From Methanofervidicoccus abyssi (GTDB taxonomy: Archaea; AGJL01; Methanococci; Methanococcales; Methanococcaceae): a stretch of DNA of 64,000 bases. The stretch covers positions 204,853 to 268,852 of the forward strand of contig NZ_BFAX01000001.1 in the NCBI RefSeq assembly GCF_004310395.1, written 5' to 3'. Both the position numbers and the translations under genes were made by a program. Each line of letters begins with the position of its first letter. Position 1 is the first letter of the stretch. The notes under the pieces were generated by a model. It did no database searches. It had not been told where the DNA came from and saw only the letters and a program-made list of their open reading frames with translations. Positions 27,849-37,282 of this stretch are shown piece by piece.

Positions 27849-28976
27849 ATGAAAATTCTTATATCTGTATGTGGTGAGGGATTTGGACACACAACTAGAT
27901 GTCTTGCTATAGGAGAAGAGTTATCAAAGGAACATGAAGTTAAATTTATAGCATATGGAAAGAGTATGGATTTTATAAAAAAGTGTAATTACGAAGTTTT
28001 TGAAACTTATCCAGAAGTTAAATTAACTGGGTATAACGGTAGATTTGATATTAAAGGGAGTATATTCAACAGAGAAAATAGACCTACAATGGCTATAAAG
28101 AGAGAGTTAGAGATAGTAAAGAAGTATAAACCTGATCTCATTATTGTTGACTGTAAATACAGCACTGCTCTAGTTGCAAAGTTATTAAATATTCCCTTCT
28201 ATATAGTTACAAATCAGAATTACACCAGATCCCATGATAATAGAAAGTTCATCATTTATCCTGTTATAAGACTTCTAAATATAATAAATAAACGATCTAA
28301 AGGAGTAATAGTGCCTGATCTTCCAATGCCTTATACCATCTGTGAATACAACCTAACTATGTTAGATAACCTTCAGTTTATTGGACCTTTAATTAGATAC
28401 AATGTGAATGGTGACGAAGGTGAAGATGGTGATTATATCCTCAGTATAATAGGAGGGTTTGAATACAGATACAGGATATTAGAGTTACTAAATGAGATAT
28501 CCAAAAGAAAAGGTATTAATGTAAAAATGGTATGTGGAAGTTATGAAATTGCAAGAAAACTTAGAAGAATAAAATCTCCAAATGTAGAGATAATACCATT
28601 CACAACTAATATGGAGGATCTTATAAGAAGGTGTTCCTTCATTGTATGTCATGGAGGACATTCTACTCTCATGGAAGCTGTAAGTTTTGGGAAGCCTGTT
28701 ATCACCATTCCAGATCTCTATCACCCTGAGCAGGAAAACAATAGTAGAAAGATAGGAGATCTAAAATGTGGATTAGCCCTCAGTCATATCAATTTAGAGA
28801 ACACGTTGGAGTGGACCATAGACGAAATAATGGACAATCCTATCTACTTTAAGAATGCGAGGAAGTTAAAGGAGTTATGTAAGTTTTACAACGGTAGGGC
28901 AAATATAAGGGAGATTGTAAGGAAACATGAAAGAAATAGTAGATTAGAAGAGATTATATCCCTGAAGTTTTCATAA
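27849..28976 (+). CDS. MJ1255-like glycosyltransferase (GT-B, GT28-like)
   Basis: This 375-residue enzyme begins MKILISVCGEGFGHTTRCLA, the glycine-rich start of the MurG/UDP-glycosyltransferase fold. The C-terminal half holds VCHGGHSTLMEAVSFGKPVI, which is the nucleotide-sugar binding motif of that fold. TIGR00661-type archaeal proteins match this plan. The acceptor is unknown; surface glycan or glycolipid synthesis is plausible given the secreted neighbour upstream. ATG follows GGGGTTACT. Confidence 0.82.
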   Translation: MKILISVCGEGFGHTTRCLAIGEELSKEHEVKFIAYGKSMDFIKKCNYEVFETYPEVKLTGYNGRFDIKGSIFNRENRPTMAIKRELEIVKKYKPDLIIVDCKYSTALVAKLLNIPFYIVTNQNYTRSHDNRKFIIYPVIRLLNIINKRSKGVIVPDLPMPYTICEYNLTMLDNLQFIGPLIRYNVNGDEGEDGDYILSIIGGFEYRYRILELLNEISKRKGINVKMVCGSYEIARKLRRIKSPNVEIIPFTTNMEDLIRRCSFIVCHGGHSTLMEAVSFGKPVITIPDLYHPEQENNSRKIGDLKCGLALSHINLENTLEWTIDEIMDNPIYFKNARKLKELCKFYNGRANIREIVRKHERNSRLEEIISLKFS

Positions 28977-29037
28977 AAAATTAAGTTAAAGTTAAAGAAG
29001 TTATTATAAAAAATAAAATTTTTACTCTTTTTGTTAT

Positions 29038-29073
29038 TCCTGAACCTTGGGGAGAAGAGACTCCCTATCTTAT
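29038..29073 (+). repeat. F2 dispersed intergenic motif
   Basis: TTCCTGAACCTTGGGGAGAA followed by GAGACTCCCTATCTTA. GGGGAG and CTCCC within it could pair into a small hairpin. Confidence 0.4.
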
Positions 29074-29172
29074 CTTAATGTTCAGTAAACATTATGAGAT
29101 ATAGATATAGTTAATAATTTTGTTTTTATTTATTAATTATTTTTTATGAGGATTCCTCCAATATTTACAGTG

Positions 29173-29388
29173 ATGAACATTGAGGAGATAATATCGATAT
29201 TTGTTATCATTTTATTATCTATACACATACCTAAACACTTTTTGAACAAACAGCAACTGTTAAAAAATAATAAAATTATAAACATTATAAACGATATTAT
29301 AAACTATAAACAGAGAATAACTAAAATTAAAATTATAAAATTAAAAAATTATTTTCTGGACTACATAAAATGCTGGAGAAGTATTTAA
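29173..29388 (+). CDS. Possible small membrane protein, doubtful
   Basis: A 71-codon frame (start MNIEEIISIFVIILL) encodes an N-terminal hydrophobic helix followed by a Lys/Ile/Asn-rich tail. The ATG follows CAGTG, a weak Shine-Dalgarno match. Composition is as AT-rich as spacer, yet a frame this long is uncommon by chance in such DNA. No family is recognised. Confidence 0.3.
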   Translation: MNIEEIISIFVIILLSIHIPKHFLNKQQLLKNNKIINIINDIINYKQRITKIKIIKLKNYFLDYIKCWRSI

Positions 29389-29608
29389 GATTCCTATTAA
29401 ATCTTTTCTTAAGAGAGGTTTTTTACATTTTTCTAGGTATTTTTCATTATTTTTTGTTATAAGTTTAAAAGTTTAAAAAGGGTATGTTCTAGGCTATATT
29501 ATTTTTATTTTATCTTCTTTTAATGAGTAAGGTAATTATTAATTTATTAAACTAATTTATTAAAATGAAAATGTCATGCTTGACAATACTTAATTAAAAG
29601 GTGTTGTC

Positions 29609-30802
29609 ATGGATGAATCTAAAACTGAAGACAAGGTAGTGGTAACTGTAGAAGAACTAAAAAAGATGGTAAGAAACAATGAAGAAGATAAGATAGATGA
29701 GATAGATATCGTTACAACTGCCACCTCTGGAATAATGTCAGGTACTATGGTGATACTCCATATACCTGTAGCTGAACCTGGAACCTTTAGGAAGGGGGAA
29801 AGAATATACTTAAACGGTATAAAAGGATACATAGGTCCCTGTCCAAATGAGTACTTAGGTTCTGTAGATGTTGTAGTATACGGTACAAGTTATGTGGAAG
29901 ATTACGGAGGAGGGTTCCTATTTAAAGATCTAGTTGCAGGTAAGGAGATAGACATCCTTTTAGAGAGTGAGGGAAGAAGATACGAGAGGACCATAACCTT
30001 GGATGATATCCCCACTGCAAAAATGATAGGGACGAGGATGGCGTTTAAAAATTACCTAGCCTTTACCAACTTAGGAGAGAAACCTGTAAAGACTATTTTC
30101 CACCGAAGAAAGATGAAAAAAGGAGAAGCTTCATTTTCAGGATGTGGAGAATTAAACCCTCTCCAAAATATGTGCTGTGATGAGAGGAGTCTAATTGGAA
30201 AGAAGGTGTTGTTGAACGGTGCTGAAGGCGTAATACTTGGATTTGGAACGAGAAGTTCACCAGAGAAGGGGAATATTATGATATCTGCGGATATGCGTAA
30301 CATGGATCCCTACTACTTAGGTGGTTTTATCACTTCTGGAGGTGTGGAGGTGTTTAATACTGTTGCAGTGCCTGTGGAGGTTGATGAGAAAAATAAAGAA
30401 TTCTTAAAAACCTTAGATGAAGATATACCTCTACCTCTTGTGAATGTGGTAGGGAGGAGTATTATAGATGTGGGCAACTACGCCCAGGTATGGAAGGATG
30501 CCGATTTAAGACCCAATATAAATATCTATAGGTGTAGGAACTGTGATGTATGTATTCCTATGGAGATGTGTCCAACAAAAGCTATAAAGAGGATGTCTCA
30601 TTTGGGAAACAGACCACTACCAACAGAGGACTGCTTTGGATGTGGTGTCTGCACAGGTGCCTGTCCTTATGGTATCTACTCAATGAAGTTGAACAGTATC
30701 TTAGAAGTACCTATAACCTGTAGGCAGTCAGATAGAGAAAGAGCCATAAAGTTATGTAGAGAACTTAAAAGGAGGATAGAGAGAGGAGAGTTTAAACTTT
30801 AA
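29609..30802 (+). CDS. Methanogenesis marker 16 metalloprotein (DUF39 plus ferredoxin)
   Basis: This 397-residue protein combines a DUF39 domain with two C-terminal 4Fe-4S motifs: CRNCDVC followed by CP (about residues 309-322) and CFGCGVCTGACP (about 343-354). DUF39 proteins take part in homocysteine synthesis from aspartate semialdehyde in methanogens, and this ferredoxin-bearing version is one of the marker proteins confined to methanogens. The exact role of marker 16 is unproven. ATG follows AAAAGGTGTTGTC. The C78-like DUF39 cysteine region includes NGIKGYIGPCPNEYLGS-type sequence near residues 70-86. Confidence 0.88.
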   Translation: MDESKTEDKVVVTVEELKKMVRNNEEDKIDEIDIVTTATSGIMSGTMVILHIPVAEPGTFRKGERIYLNGIKGYIGPCPNEYLGSVDVVVYGTSYVEDYGGGFLFKDLVAGKEIDILLESEGRRYERTITLDDIPTAKMIGTRMAFKNYLAFTNLGEKPVKTIFHRRKMKKGEASFSGCGELNPLQNMCCDERSLIGKKVLLNGAEGVILGFGTRSSPEKGNIMISADMRNMDPYYLGGFITSGGVEVFNTVAVPVEVDEKNKEFLKTLDEDIPLPLVNVVGRSIIDVGNYAQVWKDADLRPNINIYRCRNCDVCIPMEMCPTKAIKRMSHLGNRPLPTEDCFGCGVCTGACPYGIYSMKLNSILEVPITCRQSDRERAIKLCRELKRRIERGEFKL

Positions 30803-30871
30803 AATTTTTGCTGATTTACAATCGTACATTTAAATAGTTTTTGTTATTACTCTTAAGATTTTTCTTAATGT

Positions 30872-31690
30872 TCAACTAACGAATGTTTCCCAGATTCCTA
30901 TAAGCATTAGTATGGAATATAGAATATACTTCAATGTTCGGGATTTCACCTTGTAGGTGGCTACTGCCCCATATCTGGAAGATATCATAGCTGCAAACCC
31001 CACTATTAGCCCAACTACTATGGATACATATCCAATGTTTAGAAGATGTCTATAGGTAGGACACGGTACAGCCATATAGCCTATAATACCGATCAAAGAT
31101 GTCAATACCATCATACCACTAGATATACCGATAGCTATTCTTATGGGAAATTTCAGGAGATATATTAAAATAGGTATGGTGATTATTCCCCCACCTATAC
31201 CAAATATAGAAGAAACAATTCCTACAGAGATGCCTATAACAAACAATTTTCTATAATCTATAGTAGAATATGTAGTTTCTATACTCCTTAATATCTTCCT
31301 CTTGATGGTATATATACCATAAATAGATATAAGAATTAACAAGATACCAAATAACCTTTTATGTAAATCTCCACTCAAATACTCCATCGAAATCTTTAAA
31401 CCAATTAATGAGCCTACAACTCCAAAAATTCCTAAAACTAAGGAACATCTCCATAGAATATTTCCCCTAAGATAGTGTTTGTAAGCACTGACTACTGAAG
31501 TCAAAAAGACTGTAAATAAACTCGTTCCAACGGCCATCTTTATGGAGATGTCAAGAGGTATACCCATACTACGGAATAAACTGTTAAATACTGGTACTAA
31601 GATAAATCCTCCTCCAATACCTAATAATCCAGCGATGAACCCAATAACTATTCCCAATGCTACTAACGATATTATCAGTATTTCTTCCAT
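30872..31690 (-). CDS. TauE/SafE-family sulfite or organosulfonate exporter
   Basis: This 272-residue membrane protein has about eight hydrophobic helices in two homologous halves, each opening with a glycine-rich signature (GFIAGLLGIGGGFILVP near 17-33 and VSSIFGIGGGIITIP near 158-172). That repeat is diagnostic for TauE/SafE. Substrates are sulfite, sulfoacetate or similar. It is convergent with the marker 16 gene, so cotranscription is excluded, although both touch sulfur metabolism. Confidence 0.9.
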   Translation of the reverse strand: MEEILIISLVALGIVIGFIAGLLGIGGGFILVPVFNSLFRSMGIPLDISIKMAVGTSLFTVFLTSVVSAYKHYLRGNILWRCSLVLGIFGVVGSLIGLKISMEYLSGDLHKRLFGILLILISIYGIYTIKRKILRSIETTYSTIDYRKLFVIGISVGIVSSIFGIGGGIITIPILIYLLKFPIRIAIGISSGMMVLTSLIGIIGYMAVPCPTYRHLLNIGYVSIVVGLIVGFAAMISSRYGAVATYKVKSRTLKYILYSILMLIGIWETFVS

Positions 31691-32155
31691 TGGTATATCC
31701 CAGTTTTTTCATTTTATATTTTTTAGAGATAATAAAGATTAATGGGTTAATTACAGGGAAAAGATGATTTCTTATTTATTTCAATTTTAGCCACTACCAG
31801 TATTTATAGATATAGACTATACTAATCAAAGATTACGGAAATGAAGGATCTACTTCTTTTTTATTTTTTACCCTTCTTAATTTTATAAAAATAGTTAAAA
31901 AAAGATAAAAATCCTAGTTCCATTAAAAAATGACAATTTAAAAATTTAATAAAAATCTTAGGAAAAAAATCACTAATAAAATTGGAATAAAACCTATTGA
32001 ATGTCTCAAGGTCATGGTAAACACTAAGATAGAGATTAGGAATTTTATTTGTAGTACCATTATATTTGTTTTTAAACTATCACTTTTAATAGGAACTAGA
32101 TTTTTAATAAAAAGAAGAGTTAAATGTTTTATACTATAACTATTCTGGTGAAAAT
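31691..32155. other. 465-bp divergent intergenic region with inverted F1 copies
   Basis: No gene is seen. F1 copies face each other at 31907-31931 (plus) and 32081-32107 (minus). The rest is AT-rich. Confidence 0.45.
31907..32107. repeat. Inverted pair of F1 motifs enclosing about 150 bp
   Basis: The left copy reads AAAAATCCTAGTTCCATTAA and the right copy, on the minus strand, TTAAAAATCTAGTTCCTATT. The arrangement resembles a MITE with terminal inverted repeats of about 20 bp. No coding frame lies between, and I see no target-site duplication that I can defend. Confidence 0.45.
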
Positions 32156-33187
32156 ATGAGAAAGAGAAAGGAAGACAATCCATTTAAAAAAATTCCCACC
32201 ATACTCTTCCCAGAGGAACTTATGAACAAGGCCTACAATAGGGCGGAAAAAGCTGCAGATAAACTTAGAAAGTCTACAATAGGTCTCAGTTTGTATAAGT
32301 CAAGAGTTATAGAGGAGCAGAAGGTAAGAACTGCGACTTCTGTTATAGCAGATTACCTACTGAATATAGTAAAGAAGACCCCTTCCATAGATAATTTAAA
32401 TCCCTTCTACAGAGAGATATTGGAAATCTTAATAGACAGTGATGAATTTAAGAAGTCCCTTGGTGCTTTACATTGGGCTTCTCAGTTGGTTAGAAAACTT
32501 GGAAACACTTACAGTAGAAAGATAAGGAGAGCAAAGACCCCACAGGAAGCTTCAAAAATAAGGAGAGAGTTCTTTGGCAGGGTTTCCTCCATACTGAAAC
32601 AGATATATCCAAATTTAGCCTGTATTGCAGTAGCCAGAGAAAAACTGAAGAATATCCCAACTGTCAAAGATGTACCAACGGTAGTAATAGCAGGTTATCC
32701 CAACGTTGGAAAATCCTCACTTCTAAGGAAGTTGACAGATGCAAAACCTGAAGTAAATTCCTATCCCTTTACAACTAAAGGGCTCAACGTTGGATATTCC
32801 CACTACGGTATTCAATTTATAGATACACCTGGGATACTTGATAGACCTATCTACGAAAGAAACGATATAGAACTCCATGCAGTTGTAGCCCTTAACTACC
32901 TTGCAGATGGAATAATCTATGTAATAGACCCTACCGAATACTGTGGCTACCCTATAGATGAGCAACTTAATCTATTGAACGAGATTATGGAGACATTCAA
33001 TATACCTATAATAGTTGCTATAAACAAGATAGATGTAGATGAAAGTGAATACAGAGAGAACTTAGAGAAGGTAGAGAAGTTTTTAAGGGAGAAAGGTATT
33101 AAAAATGTTGTTAAAATATCCACTGAAAAAGATATCAACTTAGATATTTTAAAGAGAAAAGTTGTTGAAATTGTAAAAGAATCATGA
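32156..33187 (+). CDS. NOG1-family GTPase
   Basis: This 343-residue GTP-binding protein of the Obg/NOG1 group acts in large ribosomal subunit assembly in eukaryotes and presumably here. A helical N-terminal domain (1-160, PFKKIPTILFPEEL) precedes the G domain: G1 GYPNVGKSS near 181-189, G2 TTKG, G3 DTPG near 223, and G4 NKID near 287. ATG follows GGTGAAAAT. The eukaryotic C-terminal extension is absent, as usual in archaea. Confidence 0.92.
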   Translation: MRKRKEDNPFKKIPTILFPEELMNKAYNRAEKAADKLRKSTIGLSLYKSRVIEEQKVRTATSVIADYLLNIVKKTPSIDNLNPFYREILEILIDSDEFKKSLGALHWASQLVRKLGNTYSRKIRRAKTPQEASKIRREFFGRVSSILKQIYPNLACIAVAREKLKNIPTVKDVPTVVIAGYPNVGKSSLLRKLTDAKPEVNSYPFTTKGLNVGYSHYGIQFIDTPGILDRPIYERNDIELHAVVALNYLADGIIYVIDPTEYCGYPIDEQLNLLNEIMETFNIPIIVAINKIDVDESEYRENLEKVEKFLREKGIKNVVKISTEKDINLDILKRKVVEIVKES

Positions 33188-33202
33188 AATTAAGAAATTA
33201 GT

Positions 33203-33275
33203 AAAATCTTAGTTTCTATTTAAAAATCCACAGATGAAATAGTTATAAAACCTTAGTTCCCATTAAGTAGTTATA
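33203..33275 (+). repeat. Two tandem F1 motifs, 44 bases apart
   Basis: Copies read AAAATCTTAGTTTCTATTTA and AAAACCTTAGTTCCCATTAA. They lie between the convergent NOG1 and trpD genes, so they cannot be promoter elements of either flanking gene. Confidence 0.5.
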
Positions 33276-33401
33276 AAAAATTATAACAAAAATCTCAATC
33301 ATTATTTTTATAATCATTATTTTTAATATTTTTATAAGGATTTAATGAAACCAGGAGACTTTATTATTAAAGTTATAAATATTACTTTGGCGGATCTAAT
33401 T

Positions 33402-34391
33402 TTACTTTAATTTCAACTTTTCCGAATATTTCTTTATCTCTTCTAACTTCTCCAACACCTTCCCACTATCTATCGCATTATTTACCATCTCCACTGCTTC
33501 TAGATAATCTGATACCATCCCACAGGTGTAGAGAACTGCAGATGCATTCAGTACTATAAAGTTTCTATCCTCGTTCCTCTTACCAGATAATACCTTGAGT
33601 ATCCTTTTTGCACTCTCCTCAGGACTGTGACATGGTACTATCTTCGATCTCTCCAATCCAAAATCACTGGGAGATAGAGTATATGTCTCAATTTTATTTC
33701 CTACCACTTCACATACCTTTGATGGCCCTCTTGGATCCAACTCGTCGAGGCCATTTCCATGAACTACAAGGGCTCTCTTAACCCCCAACAACTTTAAAGC
33801 TTCCCCAACCTTCTCCACCAGATCTGGGGCGTTAACACCTACCATCTGATACTCTGGATTTGCTGGATTTGTTAGAGGTCCTAAGATGTTAAATATAGTT
33901 CTTATACCTAACTCCCTCCTAATAGGCATGATCTTCTTTAGGGCTGGGTGATATTTTGGAGCAAAAAGAAAGACGAAGTTCGTCTTCTCTATCATCTTCT
34001 TTGTCTCTTCAGGTGGGACATCTATTTCAACACCTAGAACCTTCAATACATCTGCAGAGCCACTTTGTGAGGTAACAGATACATTTCCATGTTTTGCAAC
34101 CTTTGTGAATGCTGAGAGTATTATAGACACAGCTGTACTTACATTTACAGTGGAAGATCTATCTCCTCCAGTACCACAGGTATCTACTATACCTCTACCG
34201 AGATTCACCTTAATAGCCCTATCTCTCATAGCTCTTGCAAAACCTGCAATTTCCTCAGAAGTAACACCTTTAGTCTGAAGTGCTGTAAGGTAGGCACCTA
34301 TTCTTACGTCGCTCTCCTCGAGTAGTGTGTTAAATAAGTTGTAAGCTTCTTCAAAAGATAGATTTTGGCCTTCTACGATTTTACTCAACAT
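33402..34391 (-). CDS. trpD: Anthranilate phosphoribosyltransferase
   Basis: It joins anthranilate to PRPP in tryptophan synthesis. The 329 residues show the PRPP loop CGTGGDRSSTVNVST near 70-84, KHGNVSVTSQSGSADVL, and FNILGPLTNPANP. Length is normal for the family. ATG follows GGAGGTCAGGTT. It is 242 bases downstream of trpC on the same strand; no other trp gene is in the window. Confidence 0.96.
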   Translation of the reverse strand: MLSKIVEGQNLSFEEAYNLFNTLLEESDVRIGAYLTALQTKGVTSEEIAGFARAMRDRAIKVNLGRGIVDTCGTGGDRSSTVNVSTAVSIILSAFTKVAKHGNVSVTSQSGSADVLKVLGVEIDVPPEETKKMIEKTNFVFLFAPKYHPALKKIMPIRRELGIRTIFNILGPLTNPANPEYQMVGVNAPDLVEKVGEALKLLGVKRALVVHGNGLDELDPRGPSKVCEVVGNKIETYTLSPSDFGLERSKIVPCHSPEESAKRILKVLSGKRNEDRNFIVLNASAVLYTCGMVSDYLEAVEMVNNAIDSGKVLEKLEEIKKYSEKLKLK

Positions 34392-34633
34392 AACCTGACC
34401 TCCATAAAAACTTTTAAATAAGATATATTATTTTTAGTAGTTATACCTCCAATATTATTCTTATTTCTTCAATTTTCTTCAATTAATCGAAATACAATTA
34501 TACCGAAAACAATGAATATGAAAGATACAAATAAACAAATAAAAAAGTAAAATAAACTTTTATTACTCTTGGCTTACGATTTTCTTCTTAAGAAGTTTTT
34601 ATTATTATGATTCTGTAAAATTAACCATTTTAT

Positions 34634-35326
34634 TCAATATAACTTAGCATCCACAAAACTTTTGACGAAATTTAAGGTATCTTCAGCTCTCATAAAACTT
34701 GTACCTATAAGGGCTGCATCTGTATACTTCAGAGCTACCTTTAGGTCTTCTAAGGTGGAGATACCACTTTCACTGACAGAAACAACACCCTTTGGTAGAT
34801 ACTTGGATAACTTCTCTGTGAGGGATACGTTACCGTCGTCTCGTTCCAACTTGGAAATATCCCTGTTATTTATCCCGATCATAGTAGTGTTAGTCCCCTT
34901 AGCTATCTCCATCTCTTCCCTACTATGCACTTCAACTAAGGTATCTAGCTCATGCTCCAAGGCATAATCAACGAATTCACTAGTTTTCTCCTTTAAGAGC
35001 CTTCCTATTAGTAGTATTGCACTTCCTTCCGCTTCTGCAGTTCTCTCTATTTCCTCCTTTGATGTAATAAAGTCCTTCCTCAATACAGGGAGATCTGTAG
35101 AAGCACATATCTTTTTAAAGACGTTAAAATCCCCCCTAAAGTACCTTTTATCTGTAATATAAGATATACCTGCAACCCCAGCCTCCTCGTATATCCTAAG
35201 AATATCTATCTCATTTCTACCTCTAAGTAGATCGCCATGCTTAGGAGAAAAAACTTTTATCTCGGCAATAATTGGATTTTTGCCCTCTTTCTTTTTACTC
35301 ACTATAGATTTTGCCATCCTGTACAT
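34634..35326 (-). CDS. trpC: Indole-3-glycerol-phosphate synthase
   Basis: This TIM barrel closes the indole ring in tryptophan synthesis. Seen are PIIAEIKVFSPKHGDL (lysine and phosphate region), LRKDFI, GINNRDIS, and SVSESGI near the end. The 230-residue length is somewhat short because the N-terminal helix is reduced. ATG 35326 follows AGGTGATTTC. It begins 4 bases after the chemoreceptor gene, which makes it the third gene of an operon with two sensory proteins, an unexpected partner. Confidence 0.93.
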   Translation of the reverse strand: MYRMAKSIVSKKKEGKNPIIAEIKVFSPKHGDLLRGRNEIDILRIYEEAGVAGISYITDKRYFRGDFNVFKKICASTDLPVLRKDFITSKEEIERTAEAEGSAILLIGRLLKEKTSEFVDYALEHELDTLVEVHSREEMEIAKGTNTTMIGINNRDISKLERDDGNVSLTEKLSKYLPKGVVSVSESGISTLEDLKVALKYTDAALIGTSFMRAEDTLNFVKSFVDAKLY

Positions 35327-35330
35327 GAAA

Positions 35331-36113
35331 TCACCTGAGCTTGACTACTTTTTTATCCCCTTCATTTATAGCCAGTTGAACCAGCAGATTCCCTAACTTC
35401 CTGTTAAATTTCTCCTGCATCTTATTGAAATTCTCCATTGCTATCGATATACCACTTAAACTTTTGATATCATGAACGAATCTCTCCTGGTCTTTTGTAA
35501 TCTTATTTAGTCTGTTGTTTATCTCTACGATCTCGTTGATATCCTTTGCCAGCATTTTTGTTCCTTCTTTTGTCTTATCTATAACATTTAACACATCCTT
35601 TAGTACTTCGAGATCTCTCATAACTTCGGAGTTGAATTTTTCAATCTCCTTCGTCAGCTTCATAGTTTGATTAGCCATCTCTCTAATTTCATTTGCTACA
35701 ACTGCAAATCCCCTCCCAAATTCGCCAGCCCTTGCGGCTTCAATGGATGCGTTTAGGGCTATTAAACTGGTATGTTTTGCAACATCGTTTATTGAACTAC
35801 TCATCTTGGATATATATTTTAAATTCTCGACGAGACGGTTAAACTCCCTTGCGAATATCTCCAGCTTCTGAAAGAATGGTAGAAAATCGTCTCTAAATTT
35901 TTCTAGATCTTCTATAATCTCAGATAAATTCTCTATATTTTCAACTATCATCTCGTTATTTTTTACAAAATGCTCACTAATATCTGTTACTAGGTTGTAT
36001 ATTATCTTGGACGTTTCTTTATTTGCAGATTCTATACGGACTGCATCTGCAAAAATATCTGAAACTATATGTAAATTGCTGTTATCTTTATCCTTGTCAA
36101 GATTTTTCTTCAT
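35331..36113 (-). CDS. Soluble chemoreceptor-like signalling protein (no membrane segment)
   Basis: This 260-residue protein consists almost wholly of a methyl-accepting chemotaxis signalling hairpin. The conserved tip [20 protein letters not shown] is at residues 121-140, and the flanking regions are helical. No transmembrane helix, HAMP or sensory domain is present; the first 20 residues are charged. It must therefore obtain input from a partner. The gene 4 bases upstream encodes a diiron metallo-beta-lactamase-fold protein, the obvious candidate. CheA and CheW, its expected outputs, are not in the window. Confidence 0.85.
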   Translation of the reverse strand: MKKNLDKDKDNSNLHIVSDIFADAVRIESANKETSKIIYNLVTDISEHFVKNNEMIVENIENLSEIIEDLEKFRDDFLPFFQKLEIFAREFNRLVENLKYISKMSSSINDVAKHTSLIALNASIEAARAGEFGRGFAVVANEIREMANQTMKLTKEIEKFNSEVMRDLEVLKDVLNVIDKTKEGTKMLAKDINEIVEINNRLNKITKDQERFVHDIKSLSGISIAMENFNKMQEKFNRKLGNLLVQLAINEGDKKVVKLR

Positions 36114-36117
36114 ATAA

Positions 36118-36888
36118 TCACCTTATTAGATCTGTACCACACTTCAAATTACTTAAGAAGTTGAAGAACTTGGTAATATGCTTTCTTGGAATAATCCCCC
36201 CATGCTGTGGGACAATTGCTTCTATATCTAAATTTCTAACTCTGTCAACCCAATGTCTCAGAGCGTGATTATTTGCCATCAATCTTTCATGTAACGGCTT
36301 CATAGCTTCGATATGTTTATCTATGTCTTCGATTATTAGGGACGGTTCCTCCAACATAGCTATTCCAATATCACCGGTAAATAGGAATTTACTCCGTCTA
36401 TCGTAGATAGTGAAATGTCCAGGACTATGGAGAAAGTGGGCAGGTATGAATTCCAAGGTCGTTGTACCAAAGGATATCTGCTCGCCTTTATCTGGTAGTG
36501 GATGTGCTACACTGTCAACATCCTCAAATCCAAAATGTGGCAAGAACCTTATCCACAACCAGCTTGTAACAAGTTTTGCATTTGTTATAGCCCTCCAGAG
36601 TGGAATACTACCTGCTACATCTGGATCCTGGTGACACATGTATATATACTCTATATTTTTAGGATTTATATATTTAGAGATATTGGATAGGACTTTTGGA
36701 AATATCTTATATCCTCCTGGGTCCAGCAAAAATCCTCTCTTTTTATTTACTATTAAATAGCTGTTGATATCCACATCCCCACTACCTGACATATTTGTCC
36801 CAAGATAAACTACTAGATGGTCATCATCTCTATAGAGAACATGGTCTTTTCTTGGATCTAATCCATATTTAAGGTTGTACGTTGCCAT
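36118..36888 (-). CDS. Flavodiiron-like oxygen-sensor (ODP-type) protein without flavodoxin domain
   Basis: This 256-residue metallo-beta-lactamase fold corresponds to the diiron half of flavodiiron proteins. Likely iron ligands by alignment to the family are H86, D88 and D90 (HQDPD), H154 (LHSPG), D173 (FTGD) and H229 (PQHGG). The second histidine of the usual HxExDH motif is V91. The FMN domain needed for O2 reduction is absent, so a sensor role is more likely than a reductase role. Treponema ODP, an oxygen sensor for chemotaxis, has the same plan. It is first in the operon with the soluble receptor and trpC. Confidence 0.75.
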   Translation of the reverse strand: MATYNLKYGLDPRKDHVLYRDDDHLVVYLGTNMSGSGDVDINSYLIVNKKRGFLLDPGGYKIFPKVLSNISKYINPKNIEYIYMCHQDPDVAGSIPLWRAITNAKLVTSWLWIRFLPHFGFEDVDSVAHPLPDKGEQISFGTTTLEFIPAHFLHSPGHFTIYDRRSKFLFTGDIGIAMLEEPSLIIEDIDKHIEAMKPLHERLMANNHALRHWVDRVRNLDIEAIVPQHGGIIPRKHITKFFNFLSNLKCGTDLIR

Positions 36889-37282
36889 TTTTATCCCCAG
36901 ATTATTTTTAATAAAATTAACAATTATTACAGTTTTAAATAATTGGTAAAAGATACAATAAGGGACAAATTTCTTTTTTTTACCCTTAAATAAGAGACAC
37001 CTATAGATCTTTTATTTAATTTATTTTATTTTAATCTATTTATCATTCTTTAATTTATTAATAATATTATAAAAATTATCTTATACTATACTTCAGTCCC
37101 TATCAAAATCCTGATAAAAATTGATAATTAATTATATAAAATATTTAAAAAGATAAATTCAAAAATATCTTCAAAACAGTTAAACACTAAAAAGGGGACT
37201 GAAACAGGTAATATCCCTTAAGTATTTCTGGATACTGAGGAAATAGGAAAGATCTTCCTTAAGAGAACGTATACTATGAACT
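36889..37282. other. 394-bp gene-free stretch with F1, inverted F1 and F2
   Basis: Besides the repeat cluster at 37091-37258 there is only AT-rich DNA. The ODP promoter should lie in its left part. Confidence 0.45.
37091..37258 (+). repeat. F1-F2 composite intergenic element, locus 2
   Basis: F1 at 37091-37117 (CTTCAGTCCCTATCAAAATC), an inverted F1 at 37181-37210 (minus: TTTCAGTCCCCTTTTAGTGT) and F2 at 37225-37258 (TTTCTGGATACTGAGGAAAT). F1 to F2 start distance is 134 bases. Confidence 0.5.

Larger units (their letters stand above)
28977..29608. other. 632-bp interval with an F2 copy and one doubtful small gene
   Basis: Mostly AT-rich spacer. The F2 copy at 29038-29073 and a possible 71-codon gene at 29173 are the only structures seen. 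A TATA-like stretch lies near 29495-29510, too far from the next gene to assign. Confidence 0.4.

Noticed and set aside
22125..33275. F1 copies considered as a CRISPR array or remnant
   Set aside because: Adjacent copies are only 41-44 nt apart with variable offset, the repeats are degenerate and scattered singly in both orientations, and no cas genes are present.
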